From Eubacterium sp. (GTDB taxonomy: Bacteria; Bacillota; Clostridia; Lachnospirales; Lachnospiraceae): 64,000 nt of DNA. Position 1 is the stretch's first letter; every line of letters begins with the position of its first letter. Positions 24,167 to 32,890 of the stretch are shown here, one piece after another. Below the pieces are notes generated by a model. That model was not told the origin of the DNA and searched no databases. It was given only the letters and a program-made list of their open reading frames with translations. The position numbers and the translations under genes were made by a program. The stretch spans positions 124,001 to 188,000 of the forward strand of contig JAFUVQ010000054.1 in assembly GCA_017477505.1 (NCBI GenBank), in the 5' to 3' direction.

Positions 24167-24242
24167 AAGCCGGCACGGAAGTATAAAGTATGAAATAATC
24201 ATGGTTACTTACAGCGGCTTCTTTGATGAAGCCGCTTTTTAT
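24166..24242 (+). promoter_or_regulatory. Transcription attenuator upstream of pheA
   Basis: Terminator: AGCGGCTTC (24213-24221), six-base loop, GAAGCCGCT (24228-24236), then TTTTTAT. Antiterminator: GAAGCCG at 24166-24172 is identical to the right terminator arm and so can pair instead with CGGCTTC at 24215-24221. A ribosome ending at the stop codon (24164-24166) covers the first GAAGCCG and lets the terminator form; a ribosome stalled on the Tyr/Phe codons leaves it free to block the terminator. An additional pairing of TACTTTTAC (24122-24130) with GTATAAAGTA (24181-24190) is possible. Pairings are seen; function is inferred. Confidence 0.82.
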
Positions 24243-24360
24243 GTAGTAGTAAACTGCGTTTCCTACTACATAACCCTCCGGGGGAAGCGCATTCGCGCGA
24301 GAGGTAGGATGCTTCGCATCCCGCGCTCAGCGCGGCGCATGTCGCGAGCAACATGCTTTA
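24240..24360 (+). repeat. Multi-hairpin GC-rich interspersed repeat, copy 1
   Basis: Begins at the U-tract of the attenuator. A long hairpin (TATGTAGTAG 24240-24249 with CTACTACATA 24263-24272, and AAAC/GTTT inside) is followed by small consecutive palindromes: CCCTCCGGGGG, GCGCATTCGCGC, GATGCTTCGCATC, CGCGCTCAGCGCG and GCATGT...ACATGC. The core AAACTGCGTTT and the following ACCCT...GGG recur at 32891-32953 and, in part, 52891-52925. It is clearly more GC-rich than its surroundings. No protein start belongs here; pheA begins at 24384. Confidence 0.8.
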
Positions 24361-24383
24361 TTATAAGAAAAGAGGAGAGAAAC

Positions 24384-25481
24384 ATGGACGAACTGATGAC
24401 GAGCCGGCAGACTATCGAAGAGATTGATAAGGAAATGGCAAAGCTCTTTGAGAAGCGGATGGATGTGGCTGCTAAGATTGCGGCATATAAAAGAGAAAAG
24501 GGACTGGCTGTTAAGGACAGTGCCAGAGAGGATGCTCTTATAGAGAAAAACACCGGGAATATAGAGAATCCTGATTATGAAGGTTATTACGTAAATTTCT
24601 TAAGAAATACGATTGAGATTTCCAAAAGATATCAGGAGAAGCTTCTTTCGGGAATGAAAGTTGCCTATAGCGGAGCTGCAGGCGCATTTGCATATATAGC
24701 AGCAAAAACACTTTTCAGTGAAGCGGAGCTTATATGTAAACATGATTTCGGTCTTGCATATAAGAGTGTGGAAAATGGTGAATGTGACTGTGCGGTCCTT
24801 CCATTGGAAAACAGTTATGCGGGAGAGGTAAGTACGGTTCTTGATATGGCCTTTTCAGGAAGCCTTTTCATCAATCAGGTAATAGACCTTCCGGTTAAGC
24901 ATTGTCTTCTGGGACTTCCGGGAAGCGACAGAAACAGTATCAAGAAAGTAATCAGCCATCCGCAGGCTCTGGCACAGTGTGGTGATTATATAGAAAGACA
25001 CGGCTTTACTACAAAGGGCTTCGGCAATACAGCTCTTGCAGCCGAAAGAGTTAAAGAGATGAATGATCCTTCTGTTGCTGCTATAGCATCAAAGGAAACA
25101 GCTGAGATCATGGGGCTCGAGATACTAGATGAAAATATTCAGGACAGCGGTATCAATACCACCAGATTCGGAGTTTTCTCAAGATCAGAGAATTCAAAGA
25201 AGCCTGAGGGAAGAAAAGATGATGAACAGTTCATCCTGGTATTTTCTGTAAAAAATGAAGCCGGTGCTCTTGCACAGACACTTAACATTATCGGCGCGCA
25301 CGGTTATAATATGAGAAGCCTCAGAAGCCGTCCTATGAAGGGACTTCTCTGGGAGTATTACTTCTTCATCGAAGCGGAAGGAAATATTAATACTGAAAAC
25401 GGACAGGATATGCTTAGAGAACTCGGAGCACTCTGCGCAAGGCTGAAGATGCTGGGTTCCTACAATACATTTAATGCATAA
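24384..25481 (+). CDS. pheA: Bifunctional chorismate mutase/prephenate dehydratase (P-protein)
   Basis: 365 residues from ATG 24384, with AGAGGAGAG just upstream. The AroQ chorismate mutase domain covers residues ~8-90 (RQTIEEIDKEMAKLFEKRMDVAAKIAAYKREKG). The prephenate dehydratase domain covers ~93-270 (VAYSGAAGAFAYIAA...LPLENSYAGEV...NTTRFGVFS) and a regulatory ACT domain ~285-360 (LVFSVKNEAGALAQTLNIIGAHGYNMRSLRSRP), which normally gives feedback inhibition by phenylalanine. The dehydratase motif has TTRF intact. Expression is probably controlled by the leader-peptide attenuator at 24053-24242. aroF follows 37 nt downstream, so both steps that commit carbon to Phe would be attenuated together. 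Confidence 0.96.
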   Translation: MDELMTSRQTIEEIDKEMAKLFEKRMDVAAKIAAYKREKGLAVKDSAREDALIEKNTGNIENPDYEGYYVNFLRNTIEISKRYQEKLLSGMKVAYSGAAGAFAYIAAKTLFSEAELICKHDFGLAYKSVENGECDCAVLPLENSYAGEVSTVLDMAFSGSLFINQVIDLPVKHCLLGLPGSDRNSIKKVISHPQALAQCGDYIERHGFTTKGFGNTALAAERVKEMNDPSVAAIASKETAEIMGLEILDENIQDSGINTTRFGVFSRSENSKKPEGRKDDEQFILVFSVKNEAGALAQTLNIIGAHGYNMRSLRSRPMKGLLWEYYFFIEAEGNINTENGQDMLRELGALCARLKMLGSYNTFNA

Positions 25482-25518
25482 GTTTAGTTTATCATATTTG
25501 ATTATTAGGAGGAATATC

Positions 25519-26547
25519 ATGAATTTAGAATGGAAGAGAGAACTGCCGTCAGCAAGAGTTGTAAAGGAAATGTATCCTTTATCAGAGAAGGCAGCAGAGC
25601 AGAAGAAGGAAAATGATAAGGCAGTTCAGGATGTATTTCTTGGAAAGAGTGACAAGTTCATCCTTGTTATAGGACCATGCTCAGCAGACAGAGCTGACGC
25701 AGTACTTGAATATATAGGAAGACTTAGAGAGGTACAGGACAAAGTCAGTGATAAGATAGTCATAGTTCCGAGAATATACACCAACAAGCCACGTACAACA
25801 GGCGTTGGATATAAGGGTATGCTTCATCAGCCGGATCCTGAAAGTGCACCTGATATGCTTAAGGGTATTATGGCTATTAGAAAGCTTCATATAACCGCAC
25901 TTGAGGAGACAGGCTTCTCATGTGCCGATGAGATGCTTTATCCGGAGAATCATTCATACCTTTCAGATGTTCTCTCATATGTTGCGGTAGGTGCAAGAAG
26001 TGTTGAAAATCAGATGCACCGTCTTACATCAAGCGGACTTGATATTCCTGTAGGTATGAAGAATCCTACAGGCGGTATGCTTTCGGTTATGATGAATGCC
26101 ATGACTGCCGCACAGTCATCACATACATTTGTATATGCAGGCTGGGAGGTTAAGAGTAAGGGTAATCCTATGGCTCATGCGATACTCCGTGGTTACTCAC
26201 ATAAATCCGGTCATTCTGCGCCTAACTACCATTACGAGGATCTGATGTTCCTTCATGAATTATATGAGAAGAGCAATCTCCAGAATCCTGCCGTAATAAT
26301 CGATACGAACCATGCTAATTCCGACAAACAGTTTGATCAGCAGCCGCGTATCGCAAGTGAGATACTTCACAGCATGAAGCTTTCCGATGATATAAGAAAG
26401 ATGGTAAAGGGACTCATGATCGAGTCTTACCTTGTGGACGGCAATCAGAAGCCTGATGGCGGCGTTTACGGACAGTCCATAACGGATCCATGCCTTGGAT
26501 GGGAAAAAACTGAGAAAATGATATATGATATAGCTGAGAAACTGTAA
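25519..26547 (+). CDS. aroF: 3-deoxy-7-phosphoheptulonate (DAHP) synthase
   Basis: 342 residues from ATG 25519 with AGGAGG 8 nt upstream. It condenses PEP with erythrose 4-phosphate, the first step of the shikimate pathway. Class I-alpha features: VIGPCSADRADAVLEYI, PRIYTNKPRTTGVGYKGMLHQPDP, VGARSVENQMHRLTSSGLDIPVGMKNPTGG, DTNHANSDK and MIESYLVDGNQ. The ending DPCLGWEKTEKMI is also typical of this class. It is likely co-regulated with pheA through the shared attenuated transcript. The symbol is by type; which of the AroF/G/H feedback classes it belongs to cannot be told. Confidence 0.94.
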   Translation: MNLEWKRELPSARVVKEMYPLSEKAAEQKKENDKAVQDVFLGKSDKFILVIGPCSADRADAVLEYIGRLREVQDKVSDKIVIVPRIYTNKPRTTGVGYKGMLHQPDPESAPDMLKGIMAIRKLHITALEETGFSCADEMLYPENHSYLSDVLSYVAVGARSVENQMHRLTSSGLDIPVGMKNPTGGMLSVMMNAMTAAQSSHTFVYAGWEVKSKGNPMAHAILRGYSHKSGHSAPNYHYEDLMFLHELYEKSNLQNPAVIIDTNHANSDKQFDQQPRIASEILHSMKLSDDIRKMVKGLMIESYLVDGNQKPDGGVYGQSITDPCLGWEKTEKMIYDIAEKL

Positions 26548-26551
26548 TTTT

Positions 26552-26596
26552 AATGCCCTCATTACCGGTATTTTTGGTAATGAGGGCATTTTTGTT
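26552..26596 (+). terminator. Strong intrinsic terminator after aroF
   Basis: A perfect 15-bp stem, AATGCCCTCATTACC (26552-26566) with GGTAATGAGGGCATT (26576-26590), followed by a T-run (TTTTTGTT). Confidence 0.95.
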
Positions 26597-26671
26597 GCGC
26601 TTATGTTGCCATTTCAGTGATATAGTATTCCATAGATGTTAAAAATATGTTTCTTTATGGAGGAAAATGAT

Positions 26672-29600
26672 ATGCCTAAATTTCAGGGAATGAAAGAACT
26701 GGACAAATTTGCAAAGCCACATGCTTATCTTCTTAACGAGGAGGAACAGAAGTGGTTTGACAGTGAATGTGACAGGGTATACAAGCAGACAGGTTACCAT
26801 ATTAACAGAAGAAGTTCCGGTGATTCAGCTTTCAGAATGTTCCTTTTATCTGATAAGGGCTTTTCGGTAAAAGATATAGTTGATCTTGGTAAGATACCAA
26901 AGAATACACTTAAGTCATATATGCAGGAATTCTTTAATACCATCGCAGATCCGAAGAAGACTGCTGAAGAAAACCTTAATGAGGTCGGAAGAATTCACAG
27001 GAATGCATCCGAAAAGGTGGCTGAATATACTATTCCAAATCCCGGAAAGATCAAGAATCTTGACAGCCTTGGCGGTATACAGGCAGAGATGTATGTTCTT
27101 AATAACATGTTTATAGATGATACTCAGGATATGAAGGATTTCCTGGATGGTGACAGGGATCTTGAGAAGAAAAATGCTTTCTACAATGGCGCCGGCGGAG
27201 AGGCTAATTATGTTCCTACAAGAGGTAAATGGGCTGTAATGTCACAGTTTTACGGTGATATGTTCAATAAACTCTGTAATGGTTTTTATCAGCCCCATGC
27301 AAGTGCCATGGTATTAGATGTTACCAAGGATTTCTTTGCTGAATTTGGCGGCAAAAAAATTAAGGATATTCCGGCCTACAGAGGCCCTGAATACATGCAG
27401 ATAAGTGGGACTGTTACTATTGTATCAGCCATGGATACCGATAAACTCAGTGATCCGGAATATACTGCATATATTAACGGAAAAGCAAAAACATATCCGG
27501 GCAAAGAACAGTTTTCTCAGCAGATCAATAACAGTATACATGAATCACGAGTGCAGTTTAATAAGAAAACCTCGTTATCAGTTGATAATCTGACAAATCA
27601 TGCATTTGATGTATATGTAAAGGATTTTTCGGAGAATTCACTTAATATTGACCGGGTTGACAAGCTGTCCGAGAAAGAGCAGAAAAGACTCGCTGAAATC
27701 TATGACAGAACTATTGCTAAGCTTTATACCGGAGCTGCAATGCTCACAATCCAGAGCAAAGCGAAAGATCAGTTTGATTTCCTGTCAACTCCTGACGGAA
27801 AAACCATACGTGAAACAGTAAAAGAGAACTATAAGAACCTTTCTCCTCTTGAAGAGGAAAAAATAATGAAGATGGAGACTGTAAGACAGATCCTTAAAAA
27901 TGAGGATGGTGTTAAGATACAGTTTGCCGGTTACGGAAGCAAGGGCGGAATCATAAAGACAGGTGAGAACCGCCTTAAGAAGGTTCCTGATGATATAAAG
28001 TTCAATATTGATAAAGAAATCGTACAGAATGATGTCAAAGATTTTCATAACGATCCACTTAAGAAAAATGGCTGCAGCGATATGGGTCAGAAGTTTGCAT
28101 ACATAATCCGGGATTTTGCATCAAACCATGCAGATATTCTTAAGAAGCACAACATGACTGCCTATGACTGCTTTTATATTGGCGACAAGTCTCTGACAGA
28201 ACTCTATAGGGAGAAGTATCCTAAAGAGAAAATAAATGAACAGGTGGCATCCGGATTCCTGGCTGCCGAGGCGGTAGGAAACAAGCCGATTTTTGCAACT
28301 GCTCTTACCGAGAATGCTAAGGGAGGCCTTATACGTAAGGCGGTTCCTGTTACATTTACAGGACAGGTGAGGGATGACTATAATCGTGTGGCACATAAAG
28401 AAGGTGTCAGAATGATGGGCAATCTTACGATAAAGGGTATCGAAAAGAGAGAAGAGGAAGCAAGGATACATTATGATGCAAAGGGTATAGCTGCATATGA
28501 TTCCATGGTTACCAGGGTGGAAGCCAAGGGAGCTGTGAAAACTGAGAAAACGATGAATAAGAAGAAAAAGGCTGCTAAGGTTCAGTTTGAAGATAAGCCT
28601 GACGAGACCATAAAGGATGTTGAAAAGAACTTTAAGGCAGTTGCAAGATATGGCATGGAAAAGGCTGATATTCTTAATCAGCTTAAGGAATATCGTGCAG
28701 AACTTGCGCTCTCCCAGAAGGATGCTGAGGCTAACTTATTCGGTATGAAGAATGAAAAAGGCGAGGATCTTGTTGAAGGGTCAAAGCTTTATCAGGATAT
28801 GACCAGGTCACTTGCAAAGGCGATAAAGGCATTTGAAGATGATAGCTGCTCTCATATCGAGATGATGGAGGCACTTAGTGAAATGAAGGTTAATTCTAAG
28901 AATTACCATGATGAGAGAGAAGGAGCTATTACAGAAACAGGTAAGATAAGAGAATTTGCATCTCTGGAAATGCTGAACAATGTTGAGAATATGGCTGAAC
29001 GCATGGATAATGCTTTAGAGAGTATAACAAACAGTAAGTCATTTAATCCTGACATGAAGATAGATGATCAGTTCTCTTTGAAAGATATCAATGAAGCTGT
29101 ACGTGATTATGAGAAAACTCTTCCGACTGATCTATATTTAGACGCTGTATTGGATCCAATCAGGGGCAGAATGAGCTTAGAGGCAAAGAATGATCTTAAT
29201 GCTGATAAGGTAGCCCATGAAAGAAAGCTGTTCCTTGAAGAACTTAATGCAAGGCATAAGTTTGATATAGAAAATGCCGCATCATTTGAACCGAAGCAGG
29301 CAGGTGCCGATATAGCTGCACTTGCTGAGAATTATCTCGTAAAGAAGAATATTGACCTGGTGATGAAGGCAGATTCTCCTGAATATATAAAGGATCTTAA
29401 GCAGGATATATTTAAAGACCAGTTTGAAAAGGATCTTAAGAATCTCACGGAAAACAGTGCATTTAAGTATATTGTAGGCAAGTATCCTAATGATTGGGAG
29501 AAGAAATGGTCCAACATAGAACGTAAGTCAGAAGAACTTATGAGATCAAAGGACGACGCTCTCTATAATATCGGTCATAACCATGGTTCGGCAGAGAAAT

Positions 29601-29947
29601 TTATTACATCCGAGGCTTCCAAGGAAAACAGGTATAAGAATATGGCAACCGTTATGGTTGATAAGATTCTTTCTGACCCTGCAAATGAGCTTCTTCGTAA
29701 TACTATGGCATTGGACAGCAAGAAAGAAGACCAGCTGGTTACATATGTAGCCGGAGAGCTTTCAAGAACAAAGATGCTGGATAAGCCTAATAAGATTGAT
29801 ACGAAGAAACTCTCAAGCACCCTCAAGGATGTGAACTTCAGCAAGAAGCTTCTTACCGGATTCTCAAAGGTGGAAAAAGCAAATGCAAAGAGAGAACATG
29901 ATATGAATAAAAAGAAAACAACCGGTAAAGAAGTATCAAAAAAGTAA
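26672..29947 (+). CDS. Large charged cytoplasmic protein of unknown function (1091 residues)
   Basis: The start is set at ATG 26672 because GGAGG lies 8 nt before it. I do not recognise any domain. The protein has no signal peptide, no membrane helix, almost no cysteine, and is rich in Lys, Glu, Asp and Asn. It reads as mostly alpha-helical, with a basic linker near residues 630-645 (MNKKKKAAKVQF) that separates an N-terminal half from a coiled-coil-like C-terminal half, and a lysine-rich tail. The N-terminal half contains the segment SSGDSAFRMFLLSDKGFSVKDI. It stands alone between two terminators. Codon usage looks like its neighbours, so no sign of recent transfer. A structural, effector-like or cargo role are all open. 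Confidence 0.85.
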   Translation: MPKFQGMKELDKFAKPHAYLLNEEEQKWFDSECDRVYKQTGYHINRRSSGDSAFRMFLLSDKGFSVKDIVDLGKIPKNTLKSYMQEFFNTIADPKKTAEENLNEVGRIHRNASEKVAEYTIPNPGKIKNLDSLGGIQAEMYVLNNMFIDDTQDMKDFLDGDRDLEKKNAFYNGAGGEANYVPTRGKWAVMSQFYGDMFNKLCNGFYQPHASAMVLDVTKDFFAEFGGKKIKDIPAYRGPEYMQISGTVTIVSAMDTDKLSDPEYTAYINGKAKTYPGKEQFSQQINNSIHESRVQFNKKTSLSVDNLTNHAFDVYVKDFSENSLNIDRVDKLSEKEQKRLAEIYDRTIAKLYTGAAMLTIQSKAKDQFDFLSTPDGKTIRETVKENYKNLSPLEEEKIMKMETVRQILKNEDGVKIQFAGYGSKGGIIKTGENRLKKVPDDIKFNIDKEIVQNDVKDFHNDPLKKNGCSDMGQKFAYIIRDFASNHADILKKHNMTAYDCFYIGDKSLTELYREKYPKEKINEQVASGFLAAEAVGNKPIFATALTENAKGGLIRKAVPVTFTGQVRDDYNRVAHKEGVRMMGNLTIKGIEKREEEARIHYDAKGIAAYDSMVTRVEAKGAVKTEKTMNKKKKAAKVQFEDKPDETIKDVEKNFKAVARYGMEKADILNQLKEYRAELALSQKDAEANLFGMKNEKGEDLVEGSKLYQDMTRSLAKAIKAFEDDSCSHIEMMEALSEMKVNSKNYHDEREGAITETGKIREFASLEMLNNVENMAERMDNALESITNSKSFNPDMKIDDQFSLKDINEAVRDYEKTLPTDLYLDAVLDPIRGRMSLEAKNDLNADKVAHERKLFLEELNARHKFDIENAASFEPKQAGADIAALAENYLVKKNIDLVMKADSPEYIKDLKQDIFKDQFEKDLKNLTENSAFKYIVGKYPNDWEKKWSNIERKSEELMRSKDDALYNIGHNHGSAEKFITSEASKENRYKNMATVMVDKILSDPANELLRNTMALDSKKEDQLVTYVAGELSRTKMLDKPNKIDTKKLSSTLKDVNFSKKLLTGFSKVEKANAKREHDMNKKKTTGKEVSKK

Positions 29948-29988
29948 AATAAGTTTAAAATAAAAATAAGAGTAATTACACGTAGTTG

Positions 29989-29997
29989 TGTTATAAT
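29989..29997 (+). promoter_or_regulatory. Extended -10 promoter for the TPR-DUF4037-DUF4125 gene
   Basis: TGTTATAAT: a perfect -10 with TG extension, and no clear -35. It is about 60 nt upstream of ATG 30061. Transcripts starting near 30004 would contain part of the terminator hairpin. Confidence 0.45.
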
Positions 29998-30039
29998 ATG
30001 GCAGATGGGGACTCAAAACGGCTCATTTGCCATATTTTT
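29996..30039 (+). terminator. Terminator of the 1091-residue protein gene
   Basis: ATATGGCAGATG (29996-30007) pairs with CATTTGCCATAT (30024-30035) with one mismatch and is followed by TTTT. The stem overlaps the TATAAT listed separately, so the two may influence each other. Confidence 0.6.
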
Positions 30040-30060
30040 GGAAAAGAGAGTGTATAACTT

Positions 30061-32475
30061 ATGGATCAGAAGGGCTTTACCAGAGAATTGGATAAGATGT
30101 TCCGTGAGGGCAGGGCTGATGAGGTGCCCTCATTTTTCGATGCCTGTATGAAAAAGGCAGAGACTGAAAATGATAAAGAAGGCATCGCTGTTATATTAAA
30201 TGAAGAGGTAGGTTATTATCGTCAGAACAGTGATTATGAGCGGGGTATAGCCAGCGGCAGGAAGGCAAAGGAAATTCTCGAGGAGCTTGGGCAGGAGGGA
30301 ACGCTTCCGTATGCCATGACGCTTCTTAATCTTGCGACCATATACAGGGCAGCGGGTGAGCTGGAAAGCGCAGAGAAAACATATGGTAATGTTTATGAAA
30401 TTTTTACCGCAGTGCTTTCACCTGATGACAGCAAGTTTACCGAGTATTATAATAACATTTCTCTTCTCTATGAAGAGCAGGGACGATTTGACAAGGCTGA
30501 AGAATGCCTTATGGAGGCTATCAGAATCGGTGAAGCAAACGGGACTACTGTTTACCGTACGGCTGTCAGCTATGCCAACCTGGGGCAGGTTCTGCTTATG
30601 AATAAAAAGACGGGACTTGCCATGTATTATTTCATTAATTCGGACAAGCTCTTTAATGAAAAGAATCTGTATGACAATCATCATGCTCTTGCGATATCGG
30701 GGATGGCCGAGGTTATGGAGAGGCGCGGTGAAACAGACAGGGCGCTTGAATACTACAGACAGGCTCTTGATATGATCGAGAGTTTCATAGGCAGAAATAA
30801 GGACTGGGACAGGGTTTATGAAAGATATGAGGCCCTTCTTACTGAAGCCTTATGTGTTAAGGATAATGATATAGATAAACGGGAACAAAAAGATTCCAAA
30901 GTGAACGGAATGCTCCTTGCAGAGGATTTCTATGAAAAATACGGAAGGATCATGATTCATGAAAAGTTCCCGGAATACGAATCCCGTATTGCAGTTGGTA
31001 AGGTGGGTGAAGGTTCCGAATGTTTTGGTTATGATGATGCAATATCACGTGATCATGATTTTAAACCCGGATTCTCCATGTGGCTTACCGATGAGGATTA
31101 TGACAAGATCGGAGCAGAGCTTCAGGCAGAGTATGATCTGATATACGAGAAATACATTGCAGAGCCCGGTGACGGTATTGTCAGCAACACTATGAATGAG
31201 GATGATGAGGTCACAGGCAGGACCGGGGTCAGAAAGATAAGTGATTTTTATGCATCACTCACCGGTATTCCGGAAGGTCCGGAAAGTATAAAAGACTGGG
31301 TATCACTGCTGAGTGATGAAATGATCATAGGAGCTGCTGCTGCAACCAATGGCAGGATTTTCAGAGATGATTTCGGAGAGTTTACGAGGGTAAGAAAGCG
31401 ATTCGTTTCATTTTTCCCTGAAAGACTTTACGTTATGAAGGTTGCTGAAACCGTGACCAGACTCGGACAGGCGGCCCAGTATAATTACAAAAGGGCGGCA
31501 GTAAGAGGTGATGCGGTTTCCGCATCCCTTGAAAGAGACAAAGCCGTAAGGTATACTCTTTATGCTGTGTATCTTTTCAACAGAGCATATCATCCACATG
31601 ATAAATGGATGAGAAAGGGGATAGAAAGCTTTATACTTCTCCCTGAACTGGGTTATCTTCTGGATGATCTTGTAAGGCTGGATGTCATGGATATTTCAGC
31701 AAATGAGAGGTATCTTGAGCTGATATGTAAAGATATAATCGCGGTGATCAAGGAAGAAGGGCTGGTTTACGGATACAGCACTTTCCTTCCGGATTATGCA
31801 GCGGGCTTTAACAGGCGTATAGAGCTTATGGATAAAAGCGTTCCTGAGCTTGCAGCTATGATCGCAAGGCTGGAATTCGATACATTTGACAAAGTCAGAA
31901 ATAAGGGCGGCAGGGCCTTCTGTCAAAATGACTGGCCGACTTTCAGTATAATGAGAAAGAGTCAGTATCTTAACTGGACAGAGTCCATGCTTATTCAATA
32001 TATTGTAGATTTTGAGGGAGCGCTTCTGGCCGGAAGGAATATGATAACCGAGAAATACGGTTATATGATGGAATCCACCAGACCTGAGGAGTTTGCCGAG
32101 ATAAAGCGGAAGCTTCCGGAGGTTACCGAAAAGAAGAGAGCTTTAGTGGATGCTCTCGCGAAGATACATGTTGAGTGGACGGAGGATTTCGGAAGACGTT
32201 ATCCGACGCTGATAAAACATGCCAGGACCATTCACAGCAGTGAGGATGTGCCGAGGGATACATCCTCGGAAACCTACCTCAAAGGTGAATTATATACCTA
32301 TACAGACGTAATGCTCACAATGTACGGAAGGTTCATAGTTGAGAACTATAAGGCGGGTATCAACCTTACCGAGAAGACTGTGCTGAATACAGTGAAGATG
32401 TATGGCTATAAGGATCTGGAGGACGCAGCTGCCGGGATGTGTGATAAAAAGAGTAATAATCAGGAGGATCAGTAA
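30061..32475 (+). CDS. TPR protein with DUF4037 and DUF4125 domains
   Basis: 804 residues. Residues ~1-260 form about six tetratricopeptide repeats (AMTLLNLATIYRAAGELESAEKTYGNVYEIF; NNISLLYEEQGRFDKAEECLMEAIRIG; SYANLGQVLLMNKKTGLAMYYF; AISGMAEVMERRGETDRALEYYRQAL). A DUF4037 nucleotidyltransferase-like domain follows (GSECFGYDDAISRDHDFKPGFSMWL, about residue 319). The C-terminal DUF4125 is seen in GGRAFCQNDWPTFSIMRKSQYLNWT...ITEKYGYMMESTRPEEF. The acidic pairs of the DUF4037 part could bind metal as in nucleotidyltransferases, but the reaction is unknown. The zinc-ribbon gene begins 2 nt after the stop, so the two are cotranscribed. Confidence 0.78.
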   Translation: MDQKGFTRELDKMFREGRADEVPSFFDACMKKAETENDKEGIAVILNEEVGYYRQNSDYERGIASGRKAKEILEELGQEGTLPYAMTLLNLATIYRAAGELESAEKTYGNVYEIFTAVLSPDDSKFTEYYNNISLLYEEQGRFDKAEECLMEAIRIGEANGTTVYRTAVSYANLGQVLLMNKKTGLAMYYFINSDKLFNEKNLYDNHHALAISGMAEVMERRGETDRALEYYRQALDMIESFIGRNKDWDRVYERYEALLTEALCVKDNDIDKREQKDSKVNGMLLAEDFYEKYGRIMIHEKFPEYESRIAVGKVGEGSECFGYDDAISRDHDFKPGFSMWLTDEDYDKIGAELQAEYDLIYEKYIAEPGDGIVSNTMNEDDEVTGRTGVRKISDFYASLTGIPEGPESIKDWVSLLSDEMIIGAAAATNGRIFRDDFGEFTRVRKRFVSFFPERLYVMKVAETVTRLGQAAQYNYKRAAVRGDAVSASLERDKAVRYTLYAVYLFNRAYHPHDKWMRKGIESFILLPELGYLLDDLVRLDVMDISANERYLELICKDIIAVIKEEGLVYGYSTFLPDYAAGFNRRIELMDKSVPELAAMIARLEFDTFDKVRNKGGRAFCQNDWPTFSIMRKSQYLNWTESMLIQYIVDFEGALLAGRNMITEKYGYMMESTRPEEFAEIKRKLPEVTEKKRALVDALAKIHVEWTEDFGRRYPTLIKHARTIHSSEDVPRDTSSETYLKGELYTYTDVMLTMYGRFIVENYKAGINLTEKTVLNTVKMYGYKDLEDAAAGMCDKKSNNQEDQ

Positions 32476-32477
32476 AA

Positions 32478-32873
32478 ATGAAATGCAGATTTAGGTGCGG
32501 ATGCGGCAATGTATTCGATGGTAATGAGTATACAAATGTATGCCCAAGGTGCGGAAGACCTCTTCCCGTGCAGAGCTGCGGAGCCTTACAGCTTTATCGT
32601 ATGGGAAATTTCGCAGGCATGGCAGTGGGTATGGGCATCTACATAGATGATGTTCCTTTCGGGCATATTGCAAACAAAGAGAGTATAAGGCTTATAGTTC
32701 CTTATGGAACACATAAGATTCACGTTACTCATACAACTACCAGAGCATGCAATGATCCTCTTGTTACTGTTACGCCACAGATGCCGGTTGCATTTATGAA
32801 GGCACATTTCGCCGGTATGGGATTTACGATTCAGGTGGATTTTGCAAGACCGGAAGAGATGCCGCCGATCTAA
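32478..32873 (+). CDS. Small zinc-ribbon protein of unknown function
   Basis: 131 residues. The N-terminus carries a rubredoxin-like ribbon, with C-x-C at residues 7-9 (FRCGCGNVFDGNEYTNVCPRCGRPL) and CPRC about 13 residues later. The rest looks like a small beta domain (GIYIDDVPFGHIANKESIRLIVPYGTHKIHVTHTTTRACNDP), reminiscent of PEGA-type or DUF2846-like surface domains, without signal peptide. GGAGGATC lies before the ATG. It follows the TPR-DUF4037-DUF4125 gene by 2 nt, which suggests a shared role. Function unknown. Confidence 0.75.
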   Translation: MKCRFRCGCGNVFDGNEYTNVCPRCGRPLPVQSCGALQLYRMGNFAGMAVGMGIYIDDVPFGHIANKESIRLIVPYGTHKIHVTHTTTRACNDPLVTVTPQMPVAFMKAHFAGMGFTIQVDFARPEEMPPI

Positions 32874-32890
32874 GGCTGATCTATATTGTT

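Noticed and set aside
24008-24240. T-box riboswitch ahead of pheA
   Set aside because: I see no T-box UGGN bulge or specifier loop; the short coding frame with a Phe/Tyr run and three-segment pairing explains the region better.
24201-24383. N-terminal extension of pheA encoded upstream of 24384
   Set aside because: It would run through the terminator loop and the GC-rich hairpin repeat. The true start has AGAGGAGAG in front and begins with the AroQ domain.
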